Below are positions 18,209 to 28,232 of a stretch of 64,000 nt of DNA, piece after piece. The notes beneath the pieces are model-generated. The model was not told the DNA's origin. It did not search any database and was given only the letters and a program-made list of their open reading frames with translations. Numbering within the stretch: the first letter of the stretch is position 1; every line of letters begins with the position of its first letter. The translations under genes were made by a program, and so were the position numbers. The stretch spans positions 2,976,001 to 3,040,000 of the forward strand of contig CAWICN010000001.1 in assembly GCA_963834725.1 (NCBI GenBank), in the 5' to 3' direction. Origin of the DNA: PALSA-693 sp963834725. GTDB taxonomy: Bacteria > Actinomycetota > Acidimicrobiia > Acidimicrobiales > Palsa-688.

Positions 18209-18335
18209 CTCACTTAGCAGGCTACACGTGCATGGTGATCCTGCACAACGGCCGTACTAGCCGAAGACCCCTGAACGCCCGCATCTACAGGGTGGGCGCC
18301 AGCCTTTGCCGGCAGGCCGCGGATCACCTTGCGTT

Positions 18336-19229
18336 CTACGAGCTTTCGGTTAGCTTCGGCTTTCGCGTTCGCTTCCCATCCCGTCGTGTGGGCCCATTTG
18401 GCAACGGTGCTGCTTCTTGGAGCTGAGCGTTCCTCGCCAGTCCATCGGTGATGAGCGAGGCAGCGGCCTGATCCTGGGTGACGCCCCGCGCCCGAGCATA
18501 GGCCTGTAGCTTCCGATGTTGAGCGAAGGAGAGGGTCACGATGATCTGTTTGGACCGTTCGTCGGGGCGGTTCGTTGTGACGAGTTCGGCAACAGAGACC
18601 TCGGGATGCTGGTTTTTGTGCTTGAGAAGCTGTCGCCGTTGCGCGCCCGTGACCGTCTGCAACTGCTTCGCAAGTTCGAGTGCTTCGTCATCATTAACCT
18701 CACAGTCATCGCCCAGGGTGTCCTGGGCCCGGAGCGCGACGTCAATGCTGACCTCACCGTGATCAACCATCTTCTGGAGTCCCGGGATCAGCCGGTCATA
18801 CTTGACATGGCGGAGCACTTGCGCGTACGGCAAGCCAGTTTCTTCAGCGACAGCCTTAGCGGTCCCGTACTTCTTGTACAGCCCGGTGCAGGCATCGATC
18901 ACATCTTTGGCGTCGAGATCCTGGCGGATCAGGTTCTCACTAAGCGACAATACCTTGGCGGTTGTCTCGTCGACCGGCTCGTCGATGATTGCCGCCAGGA
19001 TGGTCGATCGACCTAACCTTTGATGGGCGAGCATCCGCCGCTGGCCCATGAGCACCTGGTAGCGGCCCTCCCCCGACAGGCAGACCACGATCGGCGCGAG
19101 GAGTCCGTGCAGGCGAATGCTTTCGGCCAACTCGTCGATCTGTCTATCCACACTGCGTACCCGGGCCTGCGCGTCAGAAATGACGAGGTCGCTGAGCCGG
19201 ACCTCTTCTGTGCCAATTATCTTGGCCAC
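18336..19229 (-). CDS. ParB/Spo0J-like nuclease-fold and HTH protein
   Basis: I chose the GTG at 19229 because GGGGAGGG lies 7 bases upstream. Longer versions to 19313 lack this. The 297-residue protein has a ParB N-terminal domain (IDELAESIRLHGLLAPIVV and YQVLMGQRRMLAHQRLG, with the GxRRxxA CTP/DNA motif as GQRRMLA). A helix-turn-helix section follows (GTAKAVAEETGLPYAQVLRHV), then a C-terminal part with IIVTLSFAQHRKLQAYARARG and a basic tail. No ParA and no canonical parS site was seen nearby. It is probably an accessory ParB-like regulator or a plasmid/mobile element leftover, not the chromosomal partition protein. Confidence 0.82.
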   Translation of the reverse strand: MAKIIGTEEVRLSDLVISDAQARVRSVDRQIDELAESIRLHGLLAPIVVCLSGEGRYQVLMGQRRMLAHQRLGRSTILAAIIDEPVDETTAKVLSLSENLIRQDLDAKDVIDACTGLYKKYGTAKAVAEETGLPYAQVLRHVKYDRLIPGLQKMVDHGEVSIDVALRAQDTLGDDCEVNDDEALELAKQLQTVTGAQRRQLLKHKNQHPEVSVAELVTTNRPDERSKQIIVTLSFAQHRKLQAYARARGVTQDQAAASLITDGLARNAQLQEAAPLPNGPTRRDGKRTRKPKLTESS

Positions 19230-19979
19230 AGTCGTCCCTCCCCTTTCGTCCTGGGCCGGTAGGTACTCGGATCGCGTCTCCGCCGGTGTCGCCAGGAGTG
19301 ATTTTAGCATCACTCACAGCCACATGGAAGACATTTGTTCCGTTACGCCTCGATCGGGAAGCGGAAGCTCCGGAGCTGTCGAGGCGCCGGCCGGGACAGT
19401 CGATGCGGCGGAACGCGAACCGAACTCCAGGTCGGAGAACCCGGTGAGCTGCACGATGGCGGCTCGACGATCAGCACCGCTCCGGGCTCGTGCCCGTTCA
19501 ACTTTCTCTGAAGCGCGGCCTCCTTCAACTGGGCATGGTTCGCGCAGAGAATCGCTCGCCCCCTTTTGGGCGCCATTCGCTACAGAAAGTCACCTACCGG
19601 GTGGCCGGCCCGAACCTGCCCTCGAGGCGCAGCCGTCCCTGAAGGGGCCAAACCCGACTGAGATGCTTTAACATGCATCGTTTAAGCGCCCGAAGCGCCC
19701 ATAGGACATGGAGCGCGTGGAGCGCGGTGACGACGGCAGCTTTCGGGCGGCTTGCGGGTACAAGTATCGGTGATGTGGCGCCCTACTCGGCCGGCAGCCT
19801 CCTGTCCAACTGCCCGGACCCCGGAATCCTGGTCCCGACTCCGAATCCCGACAGCTCGCCTTAGCGCTGCAGAACGAAGCTACGCTCACATGTCTTCGGC
19901 TTGAGCACGACGTCGAATTCTCGCTCGGTGCCGAGGTCGGAGATGGACGACACGTGGGCGTAGTTTCGTTTCGTAGCAC
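19230..19979. other. 750-base gap without a convincing gene
   Basis: Several short open frames exist on both strands but none has family motifs or a good ribosome site. On the minus strand, 19861-19970 reads NYAHVSSISDLGTEREF and onward to VLQR-stop. This looks protein-like but is only about 35 residues and could be the tail of a lost gene. The gap separates the ParB-like gene from the broken glycosyltransferase. Confidence 0.5.
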
Positions 19980-21153
19980 TTAGTTCGAGTAGGCGCGGGC
20001 CAGCTCTTCGGCGATGCAGTTGGATATGACCTGCGCGGTTCGCTTCCAGGAGAACTGGCGTGCCCGCCATCTGCCAGCGACGGCGAGCTTCTGACGCGTA
20101 CGCTCGTCACCGAGCACTTGGAGCGCGGCTGCCGCCAGCGTGTCGGCCACAGGCTCGGCGAGGAGTGCGGCGTTGCCAACAACCTCTGGGAGCGCCCCCC
20201 GATCGCTGCATACGACAGGGGTTCCACACGCCATAGCTTCGACGACCTGCATACCGAAACCTTCATGCAGGCTCGGATCCAGATAGAGCGTGGCGGCCAC
20301 GTACAGCTCGGCCAGGCGGAACGGTTCGGTCGCTGGAATGAATGGCACGACGCGCACTCGATCGGACCACCGATACCGTTGCAGTGAGTCAAGCAGGCGA
20401 GATGCCTCCTCCGCTCCTCGAGGGCCGACGACGACGAGCGGCAGGGTTTGCCCAACCGCATGGAGCTGCTCGTAGACATCTGGAATCACTCGGAAGTTCT
20501 CCCGGGGATCGCCGGTGGCTATGACGAGCAAATAGCCCTCGGAAGCACGGAGCCGGTCCCGGACCTCCTGCACGCAGACGTTCTGGCTGAGCGCGCTCGA
20601 AATTGGCACCGGGCGCGCACGGTGCGCTGTGGAGGCGGCTCCTGGAGACGCCCACTTCGTCAGCAAGCCAGTTCCCCACAAACTCACTGTTATTGAAGAT
20701 TCCCCTCGCCCGGCGAAGTGACATTGCTGTAAGCCGATCATCGAGAGCTGCAACGGCCCGGCGCCCTGGCGCCTTCCATTCGTGCGATTGGGCTTGTCGT
20801 AGCAACGCTGGAACATCGTGACATACGAAGAACAGAGGCTTCTTGAATGGTCCCACCGGCGTCTCATACGGCACCAGGACTGCGTCTATCGCCCGCCGAC
20901 GAGACAGACCTGGGATCGTCAGGAGCCCATGCCACAGATGGTTCCTCCAGGCCACCCTCGCCACGCGAGTGTTTTTTCCACACGGAACCATCTCCGCCGG
21001 CGTCTGCTCGAGCAGCAAGACGGTCGTGTCGATCGATCCATCGTCAGGAAAGTGCTCCAACAGGTTGATCGTGTAGCTTCCGACCCCCCCTTGATCCGGG
21101 CGGATATGGGTCCCATCCACCAGGATCCGCCAGGGAGCTGATCTACACGTCAT
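19980..21153 (-). pseudogene. Glycosyltransferase family 4, split by a frameshift
   Basis: The N-terminal half (from ATG 21153) reads WRILVDGTHIRPDQGGVGSY, a classic GT4 opening, then PLFFVCHDVPALLR and GIFNNSEFVGNWLADEVGVS. The C-terminal half is in another frame and contains YLLVIATGDPRENF, SLHEGFGMQVVEAMACGTPV (the nucleotide-sugar E-x7-E region) and CSDRGALPEVVG. Frames switch near 20,600-20,640, at about GGTGCCAATTTC. The halves together give a normal GT4 of about 385 residues. The start overlaps the flippase stop (ATGA), so the pair is an operon. It would add a sugar to the lipid-linked repeat unit if functional. Confidence 0.85.
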
Positions 21154-22695
21154 CTCTTCTCGATGGCCGGATTGAGGGGATCGACGACCTGGTAGTTGCG
21201 TGAGGATCGCATTCGCACGCGCCGCACGGCGCCAAGGAGGAGTTGGCGCTCATCCTGGTCAGAGGAAAGCACCATCACTGTCAGCGCGGTGACAGCAGGA
21301 AGGGTGGCGGCGATCGCACATCGCAGCACGGCTGGAGTGACGAGCGGCGCGATGAGGTAGGCCACGGTGATTGCCATCGCCGTGCTAACGGCCATGAACG
21401 CGTGGCGACGATCCCACGGCCATATGCGGTGCCGGCGCGCTGAAGAACCACGAATTCATGAAGTTCAGCGTCGCGAAGCCAATGACGGTGGCGGTAGCGG
21501 CACCGATGATCCCGAATAGCGGGATGAGCATGGCGCAGGCCAGAACATCGGCAAGGAGACTGACCCCTGATCGCCAAGCTAGCGTCCGGGGGTTGCCTTG
21601 GGCCACGAGTGCTTGGCTGTTGAAGCCCGTAAGGATCACGGCAAGGGCCCCAAGCGTCAGGATCCGCGTGGGAGCCGCGAGTCCCATATAGGCCGTTCCG
21701 AAGAGGAAACCGAGCAAGGAGGACGGTGTGGCCAGGAAGACACCAATGAGCGGTGCGGCCAGTACCCACCCCCAGCGCGACGCGGTGTGATAGAGGTTGC
21801 GGAGTCCATCTGGATCCTCATGAGCGACCTGGCGGGTGAGCTGAGGAAGCAGATACGTGCCAACCACTCCGAAGAAGGTCAGCGGCCAGATCATCATGCT
21901 GCTGACTGGCGCATAAAGAGCGACGGGTTTTGGACCTCGAAATATGCCGAGCAGAGTGACGTCAAGTTGCCAGATAGCGGAAACCATCAATCCATTGATC
22001 AGCATCGGGGTGCTATAGGAGAAGATCGAGCGGATCGTGCTTCTGTCGCCTGGTGCGACTTCCCGGCGTCGCAGGTCGCGCGTAAACCACCAGAGGATCG
22101 TGACGCATGCCACGAGGGGCACACCACGGACGGCAGCTATTGGAACAGCCGTCCGGAAGCCCAGGAGAATCACGCTGAGCGTAAGCAGAAGAATCCCGAC
22201 CGAGAATAGGATCCGGGTGCCTTCGACCTTTCGAGGTTGATGCAGGGCCACCAAGGTTCCCTGCAGAACGCCATAGAGCGACGTTACCGCCACTACGGGA
22301 ATGAGAGCGACTATGACCGGCGCGACCGCATGGAGCCTGGAGTTGTCGCTAAACCAGAGGGCCACCCCGGCCGCTATGATGCAGACGCCGACCGCCGGGA
22401 AGACCGAGAGACGAACCCCAGCTCGCAGGACCCGGGCTGCCCCGCGTGTCTCATCCTTGGCGGCTTCGAAAGCCGCCACCCGGCTGACTCCGCTCGCCAG
22501 CCCAAACCCGGCGATGACGGAAATGAATCCGGCCGTACTCAACGCCAGCGCGTAAGCACCGTATTCAGCCCGGGCCATGGTCCTCACAAGAATGACGGTG
22601 ATCGGTATCCCGAGGAGGAGTTGCGAGCCCGTCGAAAGGCCACTCCAGACAGCACCTCCGAGCACCCGTTGGCGTGACAACGTCTGCCCGTCCAT
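21150..22695 (-). pseudogene. Wzx-type polysaccharide flippase (MVF/MATE superfamily), frameshift near its C-terminus
   Basis: From the ATG at 22695 the protein begins LGGAVWSGLSTGSQLLLGI and shows about eleven hydrophobic helices, as expected of oligosaccharide flippases that move undecaprenyl-linked repeats across the membrane. The main frame stops at 21385 after PHMAVGSSPRVHGR. In the next frame the missing last two helices continue as RRHAFMAVSTAMAITVAYL down to 21150. One base removed from GG near 21,418 would join them. The product would be about 514 residues. An upstream ATG at 22797 is less likely because its 34 extra residues are not membrane-like. Confidence 0.82.
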
Positions 22696-22975
22696 CCGAC
22701 CTTCGCTCTCGGGGTCCAAGGCTCCCGAGATTATCAAGGGTCCCTGTAGACCAGAAAAGACGCATTCAGGGGCGCGGCGCCGCTCGGCGTGCCCCATCAG
22801 GCAGTTGAGCCCAGGGCGCCAGACTGTTGAGGATCAGAGGGGGGACCGCTCGCAAATGTGCGTCGGGGTGCAATCTCCCTGAGAGCTAGATCACTCAGCT
22901 GTCAGCACTGTGGGAGATGGAGAGCCTCTACATCAGGTGCAATGAGCCCCGACGTCGGCCGGGCGTCGCTCCTTC

Positions 22976-23899
22976 TCAACACTCGCCGCTGTACCCCAGC
23001 GACCGGAGCAATGGGCCCGCGATGGAATCGGCGTTGTCATCCCATACTTCAGCGCGCTCGGGATGTTTGACCGGGCCGATCGAGCTGGCCGCAAAGGACC
23101 TCATGCCAGGATCAGCGCCGAGATCGAGGAACCGCTCGAGGGCTCCGCACGTTTCGGCCGGATGTCCAACCAGGTCCTCGTAGCGGAGCTCGGTCCAACG
23201 GGCCGGCGGAAGCGTGGCCAGGCTGGCGCGGGCCGTTTGCACGGCCAGCCGCCACTCGAGGAGCCCCTTGAGGAAGTCGGTGGTGCACAGCGGGACCAGA
23301 TCGCCCAAGCCTTCCCGATCGGCATAACGGGCCAGCAGGCGCCACTTGTAATCGTGGTGCCCGAACCATGGGCCCCCGGACGCAGCCACCTGGATAGATG
23401 CAGCCACGTCCTTACCGTCGCGGACGATGTGGATGAACCGGCCGCCAGGGCACGTGTGGTCCACATACTCGACGCGGAAGCAGTTGATCGGCAGCTTCTC
23501 GACCAGCCGGGTCCTCTTCCTTATCTGTACTTCTGCAGCGAACCTCCTCCGGATCCTGGAGGCAGCTTTCGGGTTGACGTCCTTGTCGGTTAGGCGGAGC
23601 CGCCCTTGCCGGTCCTCTGCCCGACTGCTCCAGATGTCGGTGGCGGGGTCCAGCTCCCAGATGCGGCGCGGCTCGTTGAGATACGCGACCAGGTGATGCT
23701 GCTCGAGCAACCGTCCCAGGATTGTCGTCCCCGACCGGCCACACCCCAGGATGAAGGTCGGGGAGTACACCCGGAAGGGGCGCGGATCGATCCTGGTCGC
23801 GGCGAAGATGGCACGTCGACGCAGAGCCGGTACGGCGGCCCATCGGGATTCAGTGGTCTGCAGCTCGGTGACCATCCCCTGCTCGATGGGCCGCACCAC
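22976..23899 (-). CDS. PAPS-dependent sulfotransferase
   Basis: The 307-residue protein has the 5'-phosphosulfate loop in YSPTFILGCGRSGTTILGRL near residue 45 and the 3'-phosphate motif in GRFIHIVRDGKDVAASIQVA near 160. TELRYEDLVGHPAETCGALE follows, all standard for the sulfotransferase 1/3 group. It starts with GTG one base after the stop of the methyltransferase gene, so these two and the Asp-box gene upstream form one transcription unit. It is the third sulfotransferase in the locus. Confidence 0.88.
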   Translation of the reverse strand: MVRPIEQGMVTELQTTESRWAAVPALRRRAIFAATRIDPRPFRVYSPTFILGCGRSGTTILGRLLEQHHLVAYLNEPRRIWELDPATDIWSSRAEDRQGRLRLTDKDVNPKAASRIRRRFAAEVQIRKRTRLVEKLPINCFRVEYVDHTCPGGRFIHIVRDGKDVAASIQVAASGGPWFGHHDYKWRLLARYADREGLGDLVPLCTTDFLKGLLEWRLAVQTARASLATLPPARWTELRYEDLVGHPAETCGALERFLDLGADPGMRSFAASSIGPVKHPERAEVWDDNADSIAGPLLRSLGYSGEC

Positions 23900-24562
23900 T
23901 CAACCTGGACTGACGACGCCTGAGTCGGAAGGGATCTCTCCTACAGCCAGGATCCGCACCGGATGCATGACCTCAATCAGCTCGAGACAGGTCATACCTT
24001 CGAGCAAGACGCGGCGCACCGCCTCAGGACTGAAACGCCAATAGTCGCTGGGTGCACCGTGGAAAATATAGGTGGGTGTGCTCACCAGCCAAGGTAGACG
24101 CATTAACCGCTTGAGCGATCGCAATCCCGGAATATCCGTGGCGCGGGAAATCAGGACGCTTCGAATGATGCGCCGACCGCCGGGGGGAAGCCGCCTGTAA
24201 CCAGGGACACCAAGATAGAAGCGGCCTCCTGGCCGCAGGACGCGTCGTGTCTCCGCGATTGTCCGCCAAAAGAAAGCGTCGTGTTCAAGCATCGCGTTGG
24301 TGACAACCGCATCAAAGGAGGCATCGGCAAAGGCCGACAGATCGTTAGCGTTCCCCTGGATAAGTTCGTATGGCAAGATGCGCCCTGGTTCGGGCTCTCG
24401 GAGGTTGACACCGATATATTGGCCGCCAGGCATCCGCCGGGCCAGCGCCGACAGCAGCGCCACCGACGGTTCTTGTGGAGCCCCGAGCTCGAGGACGTCG
24501 AGTCCGGGAGGGGGAAATCGGTCGAAGAGTTCTTCGAAATGCGCATAAATTTTCGGGTGCAT
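23900..24562 (-). CDS. SAM-dependent methyltransferase
   Basis: The 220-residue protein has motif I as LDVLELGAPQEPSVALL near residue 20, then the acidic loop YIGVNLREPEPG and LIQGNANDLSAFADASFDAVV, and VLRPGGRFYLGVPGYRRLPP, the usual post-II region of Methyltransf_11 proteins. Motif I is atypical (ELGAPQEP instead of D/E-x-GxGxG), so cofactor use is likely but not certain. Ten bases separate it from the Asp-box gene upstream and the next gene follows at once. Confidence 0.75.
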   Translation of the reverse strand: MHPKIYAHFEELFDRFPPPGLDVLELGAPQEPSVALLSALARRMPGGQYIGVNLREPEPGRILPYELIQGNANDLSAFADASFDAVVTNAMLEHDAFFWRTIAETRRVLRPGGRFYLGVPGYRRLPPGGRRIIRSVLISRATDIPGLRSLKRLMRLPWLVSTPTYIFHGAPSDYWRFSPEAVRRVLLEGMTCLELIEVMHPVRILAVGEIPSDSGVVSPG

Positions 24563-24572
24563 AATCTACGTC

Positions 24573-26744
24573 TTACCGAAGGGTTGCCCGCGGGAGGGTC
24601 CAACTTCCGGTTTGGGTTTGGGTTGCGAGGACCTTGAGAGGAGTGGGTGTGTAGGGGGCGATGAAGATCCAGGACACGTAGGTGTTGGTGTCGTGCAGGC
24701 TGGTTCCGGATCCCACTTGGATTGCGGCGGGCGGGCGTGTTGTAGGTGTGGCCAGCGGCCCGTTCAGGGTGGTGCCGATCGGGTTGCCGGTGTCGTCGAA
24801 CGCCGAGGAGGATTGGGTTTGTGTGCTCTGGTCGATCACGGAAGTGAAGGTGTAATAGGGACCGGGCTGCCACGCTCCGAAGATGGATTTTGCTTGTCCG
24901 TTCGAGGTCGCCTCTATATCGCCGCTGGGGTCGGCGGGAGGAAATTTCGCTGGGATCCATCCCTCCACGATCTTGTGGGGGGTCCACCATTGGACGATCG
25001 GGCGGCCCGCCCCGTCCACCAGGGCGAGATCGAATTGGTTGCCGGACACCGTATCCACGCTTCGCGCCCGGAACTCCAGGACGTATCGCTTGGTGCGGCT
25101 AGTAGCGGGCAGGCTGGCGAGGTTGCGGGAGAAGTCTGTTTGGACATGGAGCTCACCGCCATCTGGGTGGGACGCCGGGAGCTCGAGCAAGGCTGATCGG
25201 ATGCCGGATGAGCGCCTTGGGCTGACCAGGGCGTAGTAGCTGATCAGGGCCGTGCTGGGTCCGTCCACGAGGGCCGTGCCGTATCCCCCATCATCGAAAG
25301 ATCCGACGTAGTTTTCTATCAGTGTCGGGTGTCCAAACGTCGCCCCCCCATCGGTAGAGAAGAATGCCACCATCTGCCTGGTCACCGGCTTGATGACTCC
25401 CTTGGTATTGCCCTCTGGTGGCCCTTCGGGGAGTACCTCTCGGCCGAGCAGCATCAGCGTCTTTCCCATGTGATAGATCACGGGGTATTGCAGCACCCCA
25501 ACCTGATCGTAGATGGACACCAACGGCGACCAGGTCTGGCCGAGATCGTGGCTCACCGTTTCGTAAGTGTCTTTCTCCGACACGGATCGGATCACCGCCA
25601 GGAGGTTCTTACCACCCAGATAGACCAGTCCGGCCTCGTTGGCCCCTGCCGCTTTGGGAGGGACGACGCGGGAGACGAGCTGCCAGGTCCGGCCCTGGTC
25701 GCTCGAGCGACGGAGGTCCACCTCAAAAAGACGGACCTTCGCCGTACCAGAAATGACGGAGGCACTGGCCCTGGCGCTGGCGAAGCCGTACGACATCGAA
25801 TAAAGATCAGTCCCCACAACTACGAGCTGGTCGCTGGTGTACCACCTGTAGGCAGGGTCGGCCAAGAACCACGGCGCGCTCCAGGTCCGGCCGTTGTCGC
25901 TCGAACTCATGCACGCGAACCCTCGGTATCGTGTTTGGCTTTGGGTTTTCACAAAACAGGCGAGGATGTGCCCATTTGGGGTCTTGGTGAGGAGCGGGTC
26001 AGGAACGCTGGAGTTATACAGCTTCACCGGAGAAGACCACGTACTGCCCTGATCAGTGCTCCTCATCAACATTATTTGCTGTCCCCCCTTGACAGCGCTA
26101 GCGTAGGCAAGCAGATAGCCACCGTCATTGGCCTCCACCAGGCTCGGCGTTTGGTTATAGCAGCATCGATTCGCGGCGATGGTCCTGATGTCTGACACGC
26201 GAGCGAACTCGCCGACCGTGGCCGTCACCGAGACCCCGCCAGCCGTATTCCACCGGCAAGAGTCTGTCCCATCGGTGAAGATGGGAAACACCCCGTACCC
26301 ATCGGAAGCACTAGGGACTTGCGCATTACCGGAGTAGAGAAAGATAGTGGTCTTTCCCACCGGCAGCGACGGGACTCGCGCCCACGCCGTGCCGCTGTGC
26401 GTCGTCGGGTCGTAATCCTGCACCCAATAGGGGAGAACTGTGTGACCGTTGGCAGAGGTGAACCGCAGGTCACTCCCGTCAGGTGCCGCCGAGGCGAAAT
26501 CAAAATCGACCGCCGAGAGACGGACGGCTACCGGCCAGTCCCGAAGCGTACTGGTACTGTTGTTGACAACGGTGATCGCCTCACGGTGGGTCCAGAGGCC
26601 CTTGTTCGCGGCGACGGCTGGCGGCAGACAACCCCGGGTGACGGCCGACGGGGTCGACGACCGGCGCGATTGCCAGACGACCACGCCGGCGATGGCAGCG
26701 ATGACCGTCAGTCCAGCCAATCCGAATGCCACCCAGCGACGCAT
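24573..26744 (-). CDS. Membrane-anchored Asp-box (BNR) protein with DUF2341-like domain, sialidase-like
   Basis: The 723-residue protein has an N-terminal signal anchor (WVAFGLAGLTVIAAIAGVVV). A DUF2341-like beta domain follows at about residues 50-160 (DWPVAVRLSAVDFDF, LPYWVQDYD, TTIFLYSGN). A beta-propeller then shows five Asp boxes: STDQGSTW, SSDNGRTW, SSDQGRTW, SHDLGQTW and STDGGATF, at about residues 226, 283, 346, 399 and 465. The last 200 residues look like a concanavalin-like lectin domain. Asp boxes mark sialidases and other glycan-acting propellers. The three sialidase arginines cannot be confirmed by eye, so it may bind rather than cleave. Its place near pseI suggests a link to nonulosonic acids. 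Confidence 0.78.
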   Translation of the reverse strand: MRRWVAFGLAGLTVIAAIAGVVVWQSRRSSTPSAVTRGCLPPAVAANKGLWTHREAITVVNNSTSTLRDWPVAVRLSAVDFDFASAAPDGSDLRFTSANGHTVLPYWVQDYDPTTHSGTAWARVPSLPVGKTTIFLYSGNAQVPSASDGYGVFPIFTDGTDSCRWNTAGGVSVTATVGEFARVSDIRTIAANRCCYNQTPSLVEANDGGYLLAYASAVKGGQQIMLMRSTDQGSTWSSPVKLYNSSVPDPLLTKTPNGHILACFVKTQSQTRYRGFACMSSSDNGRTWSAPWFLADPAYRWYTSDQLVVVGTDLYSMSYGFASARASASVISGTAKVRLFEVDLRRSSDQGRTWQLVSRVVPPKAAGANEAGLVYLGGKNLLAVIRSVSEKDTYETVSHDLGQTWSPLVSIYDQVGVLQYPVIYHMGKTLMLLGREVLPEGPPEGNTKGVIKPVTRQMVAFFSTDGGATFGHPTLIENYVGSFDDGGYGTALVDGPSTALISYYALVSPRRSSGIRSALLELPASHPDGGELHVQTDFSRNLASLPATSRTKRYVLEFRARSVDTVSGNQFDLALVDGAGRPIVQWWTPHKIVEGWIPAKFPPADPSGDIEATSNGQAKSIFGAWQPGPYYTFTSVIDQSTQTQSSSAFDDTGNPIGTTLNGPLATPTTRPPAAIQVGSGTSLHDTNTYVSWIFIAPYTPTPLKVLATQTQTGSWTLPRATLR

Positions 26745-27148
26745 CAGACAGCGGAGCCGATGTCGATCTTACGGGGACGGGAAGCCATAGAGTATGGCGC
26801 AACGACGATCGAGGGCCACATCACAGCCTCCTCCTCGCGTTCGATCGGGCATGGGCACAGTGGACGCCGGTTCCGGGAATCGAGGCCGCGTTGAAAATGT
26901 CCTGCAGCCGTCGATGCTGGTCCCTGACCACTTCGACCGGATTGTACTCGGCATACAGGCGCTCGCGAGCGCGGCACCATGAGCTCACGATGCCCCCCTC
27001 GGGCCCGTCCCGGGGTGGTTCGGCAGGCGCGATCACAGCTCCGGAAGGGGATATGCTAGTAACCTGCGAGCCCGTGGGAAGACGAGCCCCCCCTGCTAAC
27101 GCAACCCTACGACCAATCGAACTTCCTGGGCGAAATAGGGGTCTGACG
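26745..27148. other. Divergent intergenic region with possible glycosyltransferase tail remnant
   Basis: The 404 bases between the divergent Asp-box and GT4 genes contain no complete gene. On the minus strand, about 26822-26985 reads ARERLYAEYNPVEVVRDQH and onward to a stop. This resembles the end of a GT4 protein (basic helix, then Y, then VVxxH) and could be the tail of a deleted glycosyltransferase. Promoters for both neighbours should lie here but none is clear. Confidence 0.4.
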
Positions 27149-28219
27149 GTGCGACCGATCCGGCTCCTTTGGAACGTGACCGCGGACCAGGACACCACCC
27201 ACGCCCAGGCCATGAACGCTCTGGAGGTGGCACTCCGCCTGGACCCTGATCGATTCGAGTCTGCGCTGTTCGCCCGCCACCCCAGCTCCCGACTGCGCAA
27301 CGGGTCGCCATCCGTGCGGGTAGTCCGGCTTCACGAGCACGGGAAGGCCCTGAGCATGGTGACACGTATGCTGTGGGGCCCTGAAGATCTCATCGTCTAT
27401 CCCCCATACAACTATCTCGCTACGATCCTCAGAACCTTCAAACCGCTACGACGACGGCGAAAACGAATTGTCTACCCCGTAGAGGGCTCCTTGGAGCAAA
27501 TTCTCTGGTCCCGCGCGTCAGTACGAATCCTTCAGGGGATTCGCGAGGCGGATCTGTGCTGTGCCTGCAGCGACTATATTGCCGACTCCTTGCGAGAGGC
27601 GATGGGCATCAAGGCGGTCGTAGCTCCAGTCGGAGTGGACCTCAACGTGTTTCGTCCTGTGGTGAGAGCCGACCTTGAGCAAGGACCTCTGCGAGTCGTG
27701 ACAGTGGCTTCCATCCAACCTCGCAAGCGGCTCGAAGTCATCTTGAACATGGCAGCCAAATTCCGCAGCGAGGCTATATTCACGATCGTGGGAAGCCCGG
27801 TAGGGGATCCTCTGTACAAAGATATGCTTCTCTCCCGGGTGAGTAGTGGCGGACTCACTAATGTCCGGTTCCTCGGCAGCCGCCCCCAGAAACAACTGGT
27901 CAGCATCTTCGGGGAAAGTGACGTCTTCGTACTTCCATCGCGACTCGAGGGCTGCCCGAAGGTGACCTTGGAAGCCGCTGCAACCGGCCTTCCCTGTATC
28001 GTCTTCGACGACTACCACACTCCCACTGTGGTAGATGGGGTGACCGGGTACCAGGTTGCCACCGAGGACCAGATGGAGGCCAGACTGCGAGAGCTGGCCA
28101 ACGACCCGGATCTGCGGATACGCCTTGGTCAGGCAGCTGTCGATCTGAGTCACGGATACTCCTGGGACGAGGTAGTCCCCCATTGGGCATCCGCCATCGA
28201 AGCCGCCGCCGGGACGTGA
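27149..28219 (+). CDS. Glycosyltransferase family 4
   Basis: I start at the GTG at 27149 since RPIRLLWNVTADQDTTHAQ is the natural N-terminal strand. The frame is open further upstream to 26726, but that part has no domain and overlaps the divergent gene. The 356-residue GT-B protein has VVAPVGVDLNVFRPV near residue 170, VVTVASIQPRKRLEVIL near 195, and the donor-site segment VFVLPSRLEGCPKVTLEAAATGLP near 270. It is complete, unlike the GT4 at 19980, and is the only apparently intact typical glycosyltransferase in the locus. Confidence 0.88.
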   Translation: MRPIRLLWNVTADQDTTHAQAMNALEVALRLDPDRFESALFARHPSSRLRNGSPSVRVVRLHEHGKALSMVTRMLWGPEDLIVYPPYNYLATILRTFKPLRRRRKRIVYPVEGSLEQILWSRASVRILQGIREADLCCACSDYIADSLREAMGIKAVVAPVGVDLNVFRPVVRADLEQGPLRVVTVASIQPRKRLEVILNMAAKFRSEAIFTIVGSPVGDPLYKDMLLSRVSSGGLTNVRFLGSRPQKQLVSIFGESDVFVLPSRLEGCPKVTLEAAATGLPCIVFDDYHTPTVVDGVTGYQVATEDQMEARLRELANDPDLRIRLGQAAVDLSHGYSWDEVVPHWASAIEAAAGT

Positions 28220-28232
28220 CCTGCGGGATGAT

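Noticed and set aside
18336..19979. A complete partition system
   Set aside because: No ParA gene and no canonical parS palindrome was seen around the ParB-like gene.
26726..28219. A 497-residue glycosyltransferase starting at 26726
   Set aside because: The first 141 residues have no domain features and overlap the divergent gene start. The GTG at 27149 begins the fold.
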